64,000 nucleotides of DNA, from positions 30,981,944 to 31,045,943 of the forward strand of contig OX465102.1 of the NCBI GenBank assembly GCA_949987565.1, given 5' to 3'. Under the pieces are notes generated by a model, which saw only the letters and a list, made by a program, of their open reading frames with translations, had not been told where the DNA came from and searched no databases. Shown piece after piece: positions 45,229 to 56,700 of the stretch. Within the stretch, counting starts at the first letter, position 1. Each line of letters opens with the position of its first letter. The DNA is from Luidia sarsii (lineage: Eukaryota > Echinodermata > Asteroidea > Paxillosida > Luidiidae). A program made the position numbers and the translations under genes.

Positions 45229-45914
45229 GATGAGCAGCTGAATCTGCCAAGTCTCTCTAGTCTCTTCTGCGATGGAGGCGAGCAATCTTGGCGTTGTCTA
45301 CTCTGTCACAAAATACTACACGGCCGCACACAATATCAACAGATTACAGAAATGACAAAGCGTTGTCCATTTGAGCCTAGTGGAGTTTCACGATACATGC
45401 GTAGTGTACATCGACAAATAATCGTACAAGGGGTGGGGTAGGGTTTAGGTTAAATTCTGCGTGCGTCACGATCACTTAGAAACCAGTCTTTGATTAGAAT
45501 GTTATAGCGCAGCTCTCAGGTCATTACGACCCTAACAGATGTTTGCATATTCAGTGCAGTGTTTAACCAATCACATCAAAGGGGGTGAGTAGTGAAGTCT
45601 GGTAAATAGCCCCTTCTAAAGGGGGTTACTGACCAATCAGAAGGCTGCATTTTGCATCATGTGACCCTCATTAGCCTTCAATGAGGAATTGAATTATTCC
45701 ACGTAGCTTGGGGATGTAAAGTAAATTTTGCTAGTGGTTGTTGCATGTACAAATAACAAAACGTACCCTTGCCAAGTGTATCTCATAGCCAAATACCCGC
45801 TGTGAAGTTAGCAGTCAAGTTAGCAGCTCAGTTTCGTATAGCGGTCCTAATGTAATCAATGGTTGAACGGGAATAATCACCGGACAATAGAGTTCGTGAG
45901 GGCGCCCTACACTT

Positions 45915-46385
45915 TAGCCGCTGCGCATACGTGTGCAGAACACTAAATCGAGCTCCCATTGAACACTGTACAAAAACAATCGCATTCAAAGCTAATTATC
46001 CCATGCCCAAAAGTCTCTCAGTTCTTTCAGCTATACTGGAAATTGTAGTTTGGACCTTCATCTCTCAGATTCTTTTCAATTTCAGTGCCCTTAGCCGATT
46101 AGATTTTATGCTTATTACCCCCAGGAAAAAAACACCCAAAGCCGAATTTCTGCAAGGATTTTGGGATGGACCCCTCCACCTCTACAGCCAAATAGGGCCA
46201 TATTTAAAGCCGGATGTGGTCCGAATACATACCAAATTGAAGAGTGAACCCCAGGTTGTCTTAAGTGTCACTTATTCTACAATGTATTAATTAGCCTCCT
46301 AAGACCCCTTATTATAAGGTTGTGGGTCCAGCTGATAATCAGGTCGGCGCAGCCATCTTGGATGGAATTACTGAGCTGCACCCAG
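45915..46385 (+). repeat. Family F dispersed repeat, copy 5
   Basis: Colinear with 32205-32640 and continues beyond the duplication end (GGTCGGCGCAGCCATCTTGG ATGGAAT), matching the start of the minus copy at about 4867-4940. Confidence 0.6.
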
Positions 46386-47306
46386 AAGGCACCGTTCCAG
46401 AAAGTCTTTGAAAGTCCGCTGGGAGGAAATATACGGCCAGTATCGGTGCGTGTTTCCAGCGTAGTCTACTTATAAGGGTCCTCTAACCCTAGCCCTCGGC
46501 ACGTGATGGACAGACAACAGTCGTAGAATGAAAGAATACCAATTGCATGGTAACACCTTGGAACATTGTTAATTGACATCTCATCTGTCTGGACTAGTGA
46601 CAGTGACTCCTACATGTTAACGAGTGGAAGGACCGTGCAACGACACGTCAACGCAGCCTACCCCTGCACAACATAATAGACCTGTAGTGAAATCCCTTCA
46701 TCCCTTGCACATCCCTTGTGTCAGCTTTGATTCCAGGTGTGTGATAGCCTAGGATGCCCATACCACTCCTTACACTGTACCCAATTTAAACGTACTATTG
46801 TAAATAGTTTGGACTCCACCCTGGCTAGGGAGTTATTCAACCCTTCTTTTGTCCAGCCCAGTTAGGCACAATAGCTATTATTATACACTAGGCCATTGAG
46901 GAGAAAAAGCCCATGCCTCTCCTCGATTCTTAGAGACCACACTCTTCAGCCACACTTCGGAGAGACAACATTAGAGCACCTACCCCTGTTAGCTCTAGTA
47001 TACTTGTGAGCAGTTGGTCTGAAGCGGGGATAGGAACCGATTTGGCAGTATTCACTCCTACACGGCGATCACCCCCGTGGAAGACCAAATTAGCCAAAAA
47101 GTCTACAAAGTACGAAACTGTACATATTAACTATATAATCATTATAAACTTAGGTTAAAATAAATATACTTGTAAATATAAAAACCGAGAAGTCTACAGC
47201 GACCAGCAAGTGACCGGCAGTAGACACACTTCAACGTGAAGATTTAGGGTAAGCGTCCATTATTTTGCGTAAAGCCCCCAAAACCCTAAAGACCCATTAC
47301 CAATCC
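46386..47306. other. Intergenic DNA, no gene seen
   Basis: Single-copy in this window. An AT-rich stretch with AATAAA lies at about 47159. The whole could be a solo long terminal repeat, but I found no paired ends to support that. Confidence 0.3.
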
Positions 47307-47531
47307 ATGGATCAGGCTCGGGCTCAGGCTTAAGCCGCGTCCGCACTGGACTTAAAATGGGTAAACTAACCGAGCAAATGGGTAAATTGACCATTTTAAG
47401 TCCAGTGCGGACAGCGCAGGAAGTTTTCCTCCTGGTAACTTAACCCGACTCAAATTGGTAGTTTAACCGACCAACTTCCATGGATCAGGCTCGGGCTCAG
47501 GCTCAGTCTCCGTCTGACAAAACCTGAAAAT
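47307..47531. repeat. Altered GGCTTAGGCTC MITE copy with an internal inverted repeat
   Basis: The outer words ATGGATCAGGCTCGGGCTCA and CGGGCTCAGGCTCAGTCTCC GTCTGACAAAACCTG match the MITE family. In place of the usual interior lies a 22-bp perfect inverted repeat, GTCCGCACTGGACTTAAAAT GG (47339-47360) and its complement (47391-47412), with a 30-base loop. Confidence 0.45.
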
Positions 47532-48389
47532 CCATGCTGTCCTCCGTGTCAAGGAACTCAGGAAAAATAATGGCGACAGTTTGGCAACACAGTGTGCAGA
47601 GTATACATGTACGTGCGTGTGCGTGTACACGATCGACCGATTGTAATCTAGTGTACATGCTATTACGTCATCAACATATGGAAACACGTATTTGTAGCGG
47701 ACCAATTTTTCTTGATGAAATTCGGTGGGTTTTGTTCATTAAATCAAATGAACAGGGGCTAGGTTTTCGTGTATTTCAAAAGATTTGGTTTAATGCAACC
47801 TGAATTGATTCGGATAAGTCATCCGATATTGATTGTGCTTACCCTTTAAATATCATGAGAATAAACTAATAAAAGAAGGAATATTTAAGATGCCTTGAAG
47901 ACGCCTACCAATGAAGGTGTATGCTTGGCATCCCGTACTTTTCATATGTTAATAAGGGGACGATGAATGGGCCCGCAGCCGCAACGTATCAGCCAAAGAA
48001 GCGGGTAATAGGGTAACCTTGGTAACGTTGGGCCATTTTTGTTTGATCGATCTCCTTATTTGCACGAAATTCGTATGTTGCTTCGAGACTATTGTTTGTT
48101 TTCTGTCATCCAATTAGTTTGGAGAGCCCCCTGACAGAAACTGGTTTCTTTTGGGCAATCCTTCGGGAGTTAATTGGATGTTTCCGTTATTGTTGCTGTT
48201 GTTGTTTGTCTGTTTATTTGTTTATTTGTTAATTTATATTTTCAACTTTTTTCTTACTTGTGTGCTGTGATGTGAATGCTGTACATGTATCCCAAAAAAT
48301 GAAATAAATAAAATAAAGAAAGAAATAAATTGTTAGCCTCTAGCCTCATGCCTGCACTGGTCTTCTGTACTCTTCTGTATTTTACTTAA
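47532..48389. other. Intergenic DNA, no gene seen
   Basis: The stretch 47890-47950 (AAGACGCCTACCAATGAAGG, GGCATCCCGTACTTTTCATA T) resembles 6330-6385, so another dispersed repeat is present. T-rich low complexity lies at about 48190-48260. Confidence 0.3.
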
Positions 48390-49028
48390 CCCTGGAAGAG
48401 CGGGGTCATTTTGACCATCTCACAGAGCCGGGGTGGGGGTGGGCGGATACCACTCTCCTCAGATCTCGGTCGTTCAATGATGGATTCAAATGATATCCGG
48501 TTGGATAATAGAGAACTAAATAATGAGCATTTGGTTCATTCATTTGAATCAATTAACGTTTTGTCTAATTATAGCTATAATAGCTATAGTATAATTATTC
48601 ATGGTTTATTTATTGGCTTTTTCATCTTTTCAGCGTTTTTTTATTGATTTTGCCATATTTTATTTTTGAGTTGCACTTTATCGAATTTCCCATATTTTTT
48701 ATTGAGTTTCCCCAATTTGCATGAATTTTACAATGGTCCTGAAGAACCATCAATTGCATACAGCAATATTCATGAGCGAATTATGCCAAAGAATTCATGA
48801 ACAAATTACACTATGAACATTGCATGCTATGCTTTTATGTAGTGTAGGTCAATGGAAACAAAATCTTCAAACTACATCGTGGCCCTGAAAAATGTGCATT
48901 GTCAGAGAATGGCACGTCTAATCTTGATAAAATTGGTGTCAAAATGTGCCTCAGCACGCAGACAAAAATAACCGAGATGCTATAAAAAAATACTACATTG
49001 GGGCGGAATCCGCCCGGCTCTTTGAGGG
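48390..49028. repeat. 639-bp MITE with TTAA target and CCCT/AGGG termini (piggyBac-like), intact copy
   Basis: Flanked by TTAA at 48386-48389 and 49029-49032. The left end CCCTGGAAGAGCGGGG and right end CCCGGCTCTTTGAGGG form terminal inverted repeats of about 16 bp. TTAA targeting with CCY... termini is the hallmark of the piggyBac superfamily. No transposase frame, so non-autonomous. Copies at 51661-52187 and 9039-9635. Confidence 0.75.
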
Positions 49029-49032
49029 TTAA

Positions 49033-50808
49033 ATATATTGTACTACTTCGCTATTATTGGTATTATAGAGAATGTGCCGTGCTGGATTTTGTAACATGCA
49101 ACAACATATAAAACAGACATAATTTAACCAAAAAGCACATCTGCGTATAGCTCTGGATTTCTATCGCCTACTCGGACCAAAAGCTAAACAAAAGCCGTCG
49201 GGTACCGAGAAAAAAATATAAGAATCGTGACGTAGCTGAACGGAGTCCTTCAGCCGGCGACTGTTTACTGTTCCCGACAATACATCAACAGCTTGCTATA
49301 GCACGCCTGACTCAAGCAACCATAATTCCATCGTTAATGGGTTTTTTGCCGATCATGACACCGATGAGCTGTTTTGTATTTTGTGATTTATAAAGTTGAA
49401 TAGTAGTTCGTGACGTCATCAACATTTTCGGACTATGTTTCTCATGTTTAGCACAATTAATGACACAATTAATAACCATGGGATTAATTAAAATTAATTA
49501 AAACAATGGGATTGGACCTTTCATGCATGTATATGCATTTGTTATCTTTGAAGACTTAGTGAAACAGACACTGTCATTATGGATTAAGGGAAGTCCCATT
49601 GACAGTGTTATTTATCTTATTTACTTGCCTTTTCCATTTCTCTATATCAGATTTATTTCTAGAAATGACAAGCTGTGAGACAATTTGTAATTCCATTCTT
49701 CAAGTAATACAGTTCATGATAATTATGTGATTTTTTATACGTATACACGTTTATTTTTTCTCTTTGCCTCAAAGGAAGTCGAGGGTAGTATCCTGCAGCA
49801 ACATGTGAACTTTATGATCCCATGACAATAGGCCTGTATGCTTGATACGTTAGTGCTTGAAACCACGATGATACGGAACCATTTGTAAGAATTGGTTGCA
49901 CAGTATTCTGACAATGAACCCACGAACTCACGATTCCTCGTGTTCATATTGTGATACACGCACGATAGACACACGCCACGAACGCCTGCACGCATTAGAC
50001 TTTATTCGAGTCGCATAGTTAATTGGTTTTAACTTCAGTTTACCATCATCTCAATTCCATTACAAACTTACAACTACCGACATTAATTTCCTTTGTATCA
50101 GTTTGTGTATAATTATAACTTGCTCGGAATAATTATTTGGCCGTGAGTGAACATAATTTGGCCGCGAAACGAATTGAGAATTTGAGCAAAAAAAAGGTTT
50201 TAGCTCAAATGGTAACTCGAGAAAGTAGTAAAATTCTAAAAAATCGTCACGGTTTACGCACCGTTCTGTAGCAGAAGAAACAGTTTATTACTCACGAGTA
50301 ATAAACTATTTGTCTATGTTGAGTGAAGATTTCTCAAGAAGTACAGCATCCCAGACCGTAAGATTTCAGATTTTATCATGACCATATACAAACTGCGAAT
50401 ATTAGAAGGAAATCTGTGATCGATGTTTCCCGATCTTCCCAATGTCGCACTGGGCCTTTAAAGCTAAGGATAGGCTTTCTGCACAGCCAATAAGGCTTTC
50501 TGCACAGCCAATACAACGTACGCAAACAATCCGAGTGAGCTGAGACTCAATTCTTCAAACATATGGGCCCATAGCGAATATCCGGTGCGGAAACAAATAT
50601 CGTGACCAGGCAACGGCCCTGTTCCCAGTCACGGTGACTGGCTCGCTTAATACACGCCCACCGCTATGCATGATTCATGTATGTGTAAACATATCAAGGT
50701 TACAAGTGGACTGCGCCCTTTGGACGCACGCGTGTTCGCGCTCAGTGCTAGTATAATTATAAGTATTATTGCACTTTGCAGGCAGTCTGTACTGTGTTTG
50801 TAACGTGC
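49033..50808. other. Intergenic DNA upstream of the COMT-like gene
   Basis: AT-rich. It contains a CRE half-palindrome context at about 49410 (CGTGACGTCATC) and an 18-base direct repeat at about 50475-50510 (AGGCTTTCTGCACAGCCAAT twice). No promoter element can be called with confidence and no gene was seen. Confidence 0.3.
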
Positions 50809-50844
50809 ATGTACCCTCAGTCTCAGTCTCAGAGAACTCGCACA

Positions 50845-53800
50845 ATGTCACCGCCAGAGGGGACCCCATCGCACACGATCCTGGCCGAACGACTGTTCGA
50901 CAGCCTTCGACAGCAGACGGTGACCTTCCAGGGTAACCCGGTCGCCCTGCTAGCTGCGGTCGACAACTTCTGTGTACAGCAACCCATGATGCACATCGGA
51001 CCACAGAAAGGTAATAGTTTGTACGCGCAAGCCGTTTGATGGTACATGTCCAACCATTCCTCTACGGCACACCCATTGCTGTGCCTTATACTGTCTTGCT
51101 TCATGTTAAATGAGATTTGAAGGTTTGCATGGTGAGAATATGAGGATAAATAGGTTTGCGGAGACACCATGTAAATTCTCTTTGTGAGTAAGTGTGGTTC
51201 TGAAAAGAACCGGAGAAACTTGACGTTTCGAACAGTATACCCTGCTCGTCTTCAGGAGAAGAGCAGGGTATACTATTCCAAACGTCAAGTTCCTCCGGGT
51301 CTTTTCAGAACCACACTTACTCACAAAAGAGAATTGACATGGTGTCTCCGCAAACCTATTTATCCTTGCTTCATGTTATTAACACTGTACAGCAAAGACT
51401 TGCCGATCACACCATGTTAGACAGAATATCTGTTCTCATGCATCGGCTGACTATTGGTACGGCGTAGGCACTGTCCATATCGAGTTTTTCAAATATCGAT
51501 ATTATCGATAGATCGATTTTTCGCACGTAAATTGGATTACAAAGTTGGATTGCTAACTAAACTGGCAATAAGTCAAAGAGTATGGTGATTTTGTTAATGT
51601 AACGATTTTTTTTGTTTTGAGATCGCAATGCACGGTTCCATTATTGTGGGGTCGTATTCACCCTCAAAGAGCCGGGTTATTTTGACCATCTCACAGCCGG
51701 GGGGGGGGGGGCTCAGATCTCTTTCGTTCAATGATGGATTCAACTGATATTATTAAGGAGGCTAATAGAGAATTAGATAATGAACATCTGTGTAGAATTT
51801 CTTTTTAAACAATTAATATTTTGTCTAATGATAGCTTATTAATTATTCATGATTTTTGGGGGGCTTTTTTCATCTTCCCGTTTTCATTTGAATTTCCCCA
51901 ATTTGCATAAATTCTACTATGATAATGAAACACGAATAACCAATTATTGCATACAGCAACATTAATGAGCTAATTATGCAAAATAATTCCTGAAAAAATA
52001 CACTATGCACTTTAAATGCTATGCTTTCATGTAGTGTAAGTCAATGGAAACAAAAATCGTTAAACTACACCATGGCCCTGAAAAATGTTCATTTGCAGAG
52101 AACGCAACCTCCTATTTTAATGAAAGTGGTGTCAAAATGTGTCTAAGAAGATTGCCCAAAAAAGTCGTAAAGCCGGCTCTTTAAGGGAATGACCTTCGTC
52201 CGACACTTAACATTAAGAAGAATTAAAGATAATTCAGGTCGTGCTGGATTATTGACCTGATTGAATACCTTTGTCGCCACGGTTATCATTAGGTGCAATC
52301 CTGCTAGGAAAATCATCCCAAAGTGCATGGCGTCATAGAACAGGCTGCGTGTACACAAAGGTGGCACTTGCCGGCTCAAGTTTGTCAAGGGCTGACCGAT
52401 CTTTGATAAGATTCTACATAAATTATAGAGGGAACCAGTTTAAAGAACTTTCGTCATGTCATTCTAATTCTGTAAAAAACTTGCAACAAGCGCATGAATC
52501 CCAAACTTTGGACACCACGAGTATCTGGTCTTTCGTTTCCGTCCTTCATGATCAGATGCAGAGACGTTTGGAAGGACAATTGGACGACTTTCAACCTTAT
52601 GCTCGGTGACATTATCACGCGTGTACACAGAATAGAGAGGCCTTTTGACCTCAGTTTAACGGATGTCCAATCGATTGTTTATCGAAGGGGGGGTGAGCCT
52701 CATTAGAGAAGCACTTTGACAAGGACACGGCATGATGATGTAGGGTGGCCAGTTCCTTTCCACGCCACCTTTTTAACCTTCCCCAAGCTGTAAAGAGAGG
52801 CAGGTGCCCATTTGCTGCTGGGAGGACAGAGAGAGTTTTCCAGTTTTCCCAGACGAACGCTCCAACCGTTCGACCATAGCGCCCTCAAACGCTCTTAGTA
52901 GGCCTATAAATAATACAATGACATGCAATGACAGTCTATGGCCGTTTTCGAAATGGAGGCTTAGGCTTGGGCTTAGGCTTCAGTCAGATATTTTTCTCGT
53001 TATGTCAAGGGCATCTAAAAACAAGTGTTTGGCCATAGTTTCTTGGGGAATACCTTGTACCTATGAAGCCAACAAACTTTCAAATTCGGAAACAAACCAT
53101 AACCTGAATTTTCAGGGTTTGTCAGACGGAGACGAAACCTGAGCCCGAGCCTAGGCCTTCATTTCGAAAACTGCCTATGCCTGGAATAGGCTCCATGTTG
53201 ACCCTGTGTTTCTAGGGACCAGAAGATGGTAGGATTTCCTCTGTTTTTTTCTCATTAATTATTACAGTACAACTGTTTGCCGTGCCTCGGTCATGCCATA
53301 GTTTATTTACTTGACCATTGTCAAGGTATCATTGTGTAATTCATGGGACAATACTTTGTCTTTTCATGGAGGAAGTTTCTTCCTCCGTGGTCTTTTTGAG
53401 GCTAGGTACATTCCCCTCCGCCCTCTTGTGTTGATTCTTGTTTAGTCTGAAAGTTCGCTGACATGTCTTGTTTCACCTCATTCTCCTACAACAGGCAAAA
53501 TCGTGCGAGATATAGTCACGAAACTAGCCCCCAAGGTGTGCCTGGAACTGGGAACGTACTGCGGTTATTCCGCCGTTGCCATGACGAGCGCCCTCCCACC
53601 AAACTCCCGCTTTCTCACCGTTGAGGGCTCCAGCAAGCACGCCGCGTTGTCCGAGCAGTTCGTCAGTTGGTCCGGCCCCGACACGCAGGCAAAGGTAAAT
53701 AGGTTTGTTTGCTTCACACCCAAACAAAGAAACCACAGTTTATTATTTGTGACCTGGTACGGCTTAGTGAGGATTCTCGTCCAAATTTGAGTTTTCAAAA

Positions 53801-54932
53801 TGTTCCCGCCACTGCAAAGAGGACCTCATTAGCTTTCCAATGTTTAATTATTTTCCCATACGTTGCCGAAATCCAAAGAGAAATACGACTATGCAACGCG
53901 CAGTCACGAAAAACACTTCTAGAAAAACAGCCCTAAACTTTGAGTTCGTGCACACGGCGAGCCTACACTCTTACACATACTCCGATTGTTCAATGTTTAC
54001 TGACATTTGCTGAAACCTTTCTTCAGACGGATGATAATCTAATACATAAACTGTCTGAAAATGCAAACAAAATATGTTTTTAACATGCATTTTGAGAATA
54101 CTTTGACTGTCAACGCCATTTACTTTCAACGCCATGACGTCGGATGTAGATGCCTCGTTACGCCATCTTAGGTCACATTTAGGAAGCTTCTCATAATGAG
54201 ACTAGATTACTTGTGGCAAAATCGCAGTATATCAAGTCAAGTTCCCTTGCTCTTTCAATAAAGTGTCTAGGTAACTGTCGCAAGTTTTGGCGATTAATAA
54301 GCTTAGTCTAAACGATACATCTTTTACAAAAGCCTTGTACACTGGCGAAAACGTCTTGGGCCAAATCCCCCAAAACGTGGTCTTTGACAATGCCACATCA
54401 TGCGGTTGATTCTTGAGAACTCATTTACCAAGAAAATTCACTTTCCAGTTGATGTTTTGACCAAGCTGGGTCAAATTGCTGGCTATAGATTTATGGAACG
54501 TTTGCGGTGACACCATGTAAGTTATCTCTTCCGAGAAGGAGGATAGCTTTAAAAATAAAAGAGCCGGTAACTTAGGAAGTACCTAATTGTTTACACTCGA
54601 TCGTCCTTACCGTGAAACAGATCACAGTGATCCACGGAAACTCGGACGAGGTGATCCCGAGGCTGCGGGATGAGTACGGCGTGGACACCTTGGATCTGGT
54701 CTTCCTTGACCACATGAAGTCGTACTACCTGAGAGATCTGAAGTTGCTTGAGAGCCTTGGGTTGATGCGGGAGGGCACGGCGGTACTGGCTGACAACTTG
54801 ATCATCCCCGGGGCGCCTGACTTCTTGGAGTACTTGAAGACCTCGCCCAGGTACAAGATGGAACTGATTGAAGCAACTGATGCCAATAGTGGCTTAACAG
54901 ACGCCGTAGCCAACGCGGTGTACTTGGGCTAA
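50845..54932 (+). CDS. Catechol O-methyltransferase-like protein, three coding exons
   Basis: Exons 50845-51010, 53495-53694 and 54621-54932 join in frame with GT-AG introns (AAAG|gtaata...caacag|GCAAAA; GCAAAG|gtaaat...aaacag|ATCACA). The product is 225 residues, close to soluble COMT (about 221). An in-frame upstream ATG at 50809 would add 12 residues. COMT transfers methyl from S-adenosylmethionine to a catechol hydroxyl using Mg2+. Visible family landmarks: HIGPQKG (50-56), LELGTYCGYSAV (72-83, SAM loop), TVE (E99), FLDH.K (D152, K155), LADNLIIPG (D180, N181). By alignment with remembered rat COMT, D152, D180 and N181 match the Mg ligands and K155 the catalytic lysine. However, gatekeeper Trp38 is P47, Trp143 is M154 and catalytic-site Glu199 is A210. 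The SAM and metal machinery is thus kept but the catechol pocket altered. Intron 1 carries a palindromic element and two MITEs. Membership of the COMT family is nearly certain; substrate unknown. Confidence 0.9.
51143..51366. repeat. 224-bp palindromic fold-back element (copy 2), in COMT-like intron 1
   Basis: The arms pair from AGGATAAATAGGTTTGCGG at the left to CCGCAAACCTATTTATCCT at the right. On the minus strand, 51222-51255 reads CTGAAGA-C-GAGCAG-GGTATA-CTGTTC-GAAAC-GTC. The other arm has decayed (ATTCCAAACGTC). Confidence 0.75.
51661..52187. repeat. piggyBac-like MITE, copy 2, in COMT-like intron 1
   Basis: CCCTCAAAGAGCCGGG at the left and CCGGCTCTTTAAGGG at the right. The interior matches 48390-49028 (TTTTGACCATCTCACAG, CGTTCAATGATGGATTCAA, GTCAATGGAAACAAAA). 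The flanking TTAA is no longer intact on either side. Confidence 0.65.
52940..53175. repeat. GGCCGTTTTCGAAATG MITE in COMT-like intron 1
   Basis: Full-length copy with mirrored ends (GGCCGTTTTCGAAATGGAGG ... CCTTCATTTCGAAAACTGCC) and the family interior (ACATCTAAAAACAAG-like, ACCTTGTACCTATGAAGC). Confidence 0.6.
54500..54580 (+). repeat. Single arm of the palindromic element, COMT-like intron 2
   Basis: GTTTGCGGTGACACCATGTA AGTTATCTCTT, followed by AAAAGAGCCGGTAACTTA; the hammerhead-like centre and second arm are absent. Confidence 0.5.
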
Positions 54933-55735
54933 GCGTCTCGTAACGATACCAAGTTTCATTCTTCTCCAAGAATGTCATGAGGTCGCAATGGCAATGAAAT
55001 GCCATTGAGTAATTTACTTTCCGGGTGCAGTAGTGTTAATAATGTCATTACGGGCGATTTACAAAAGTGCGCCCTCAAGAGTTTGCAACGCTGTTGCAAC
55101 ATGTTTTAGTGGTCACAATTAAGAACTAGTTGGACTAATAGTCAACGAAAATTGTCAATAGCAATCCTAATAGTCAAGTAACAATTACGCTTGGTAATGA
55201 AGTGCACATAATGTCCATAGCACTGTAACAAACAGAAACTGTTTCGCTTCTTGGTGGCTTGCCTATGTTCCATTACTGGTGGTGCACGAGCTGCGCTATA
55301 AATATATTGCATCTGACGAAGGACAAGATTTGACCATTCCATAATGCGTGTCCTTGCTAAATTACATTCTCCCTGACGCGAAATTATATTGGGCCTATCC
55401 ACTGATGATCGAGGATAGCTATAATAGAAATGGGTCTCGAGAAACTTTTCCGGGGCTGGTACCGAAGCCCGAAGATTTCAGTAGGTCGCCCTCATACAGC
55501 GATCACTTAAAGGTCAACTGAAGTCCAGAAACTTAACAATCATGATTTCACATTAAATAATGTTCATTGGTACATTATAATCCCAGATCAAGCATCAATT
55601 TTGTGATTCAGGCTTATTATTTTGAAGCTTTTTTTTTCTAGTTATTAAAATTATAGGCCTACCCGAAGTTCTTTAAGACGCAGTTCTTTACGCCATGGGG
55701 TGAACACATTTGTTTCTCCCCGCGAAGACCGTATT
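54933..55735. other. 3' flank of the COMT-like gene
   Basis: Presumed 3' untranslated and intergenic sequence. No canonical AATAAA was seen within 600 bases; ATTAAA at about 55551 is a possible weak signal. Confidence 0.3.
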
Positions 55736-55825
55736 ATGTGACCCGGCACAGCATAATGAGGAATAACCCCCACTTTTGAGATTTGAGATTTTTCTAATGA
55801 TGTGAAAGGAGTATACCATTAGCGT
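55736..55825. repeat. ATGTGACCC MITE, left-end fragment
   Basis: ATGTGACCCGGCACAGCATA ATGAGGAATAACCCCCACTT TTGAGATTT and TTTCTAATGATGTGAAAGGA GTATACCATTAGC match 1406-1510. Confidence 0.55.
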
Positions 55826-55969
55826 TTAGTACGTAATGCACCCTTTTTTGAGCGCAACACCATTTTTTTTTTCAGTAAAAAAACCCCGTGAAAAACAAGC
55901 AATTAATGTCGATTACGTGGGTCCAATTCATCGAATACTTGAGGGCGCAATGGCAATGAACATATAATT

Positions 55970-56195
55970 ATTATTTGTGACTTCCCCGCAGACTGTCTGG
56001 AACATAATTGTCGATTCTTTCTTTATTAAAAAGCAGTCGGTCATTCTATGCAACTGTTGTCTCGGAAGAGAGAGGGGCGGATGTTCGAGAAGACGGGTCA
56101 TTTTCTATCACACTGTGCTAGGTTTCGGTGGCAGTGATACCTGATGGACGTTTGAGTTCTTCCCTTGATTTATCACATCCTCATCCCCCATTTTC
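55970..56195 (+). repeat. Decayed duplicate of the GPCR 5' leader
   Basis: Aligns over about 210 bases with 59430-59640: CTTCCCCGCAGRCTGT, GATTCTTTCTTTA, GCAGTCGGTCATTCT, GCAACTGTTGTC, GAGAGGGGCG, TTTCTATCACACTG, GGCAGTGATACCTG and GAGTTCTTCCCTTG. No receptor frame follows; the copy switches to an unrelated repeat at about 56196. Confidence 0.6.
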
Positions 56196-56700
56196 TTTTA
56201 TGAATACGTGATGGCTAGACTAATTATTATTCGGTATACCTTTCCCATCGGGTAAAAAAAAAATCTTGTGTACACCATCTTCGGTGCCCATGTTTAACGT
56301 AACTTGTAACGTAACAGTAACATTTTATTAATTAATATCAAGATGCATTATGTCCGTGACTTCACTGTTGGTGGCTAGCTACAAGCGAATTGCTTACTCA
56401 ATTATTCACGCTGATTTCGTCATTACTTATGTTTGCGAGCTACGTGCCTATCTTTTATTTCTTTATTAATTGTGTTATCACTCATGTTGATCGCTATGTG
56501 GGATCCTTATTTTAATTATCAGAATTTTTTTTTTTGAAAATAAATCCTTTATCTGCATGAATTATAAACGATGTTTACGTCATTGTCTTTGTTATTTTCA
56601 ATTTTCTGCAAATTTCGTTGTTTTTTTCATTGGGCTTCAAAAATGCAATGCCTAATACTGTACCGGTACTTGTTTGCCAACTTGGCAGTTAAACCAGGGA
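56190..56700 (+). repeat. Dispersed repeat family I, copy 1
   Basis: TGAATACGTGATGGCTAGAC, ATTATTATTCGGTATACC, TTCCCATCGGGT, TACACCATCTTCGGTG, TTTAACGTAAC and GTTTGCGAGCTACGTGCCTA TC align with 63178-63690 and in part with 62530-62660. It ends at the 17-bp array. Confidence 0.6.

Larger units (their letters stand above)
43668..46327. repeat. Segmental duplication, copy B (pairs with 29957-32645)
   Basis: Starts immediately at the edge of array 2 with TCGTGCTAGCGTGGAAACGT and ends in a family F repeat. See copy A for divergence counts. Confidence 0.9.

Noticed and set aside
46386..47306. Solo LTR of a retrotransposon
   Set aside because: AATAAA and AT-rich sequence are suggestive, but no TG...CA ends, target duplication or second copy could be found.
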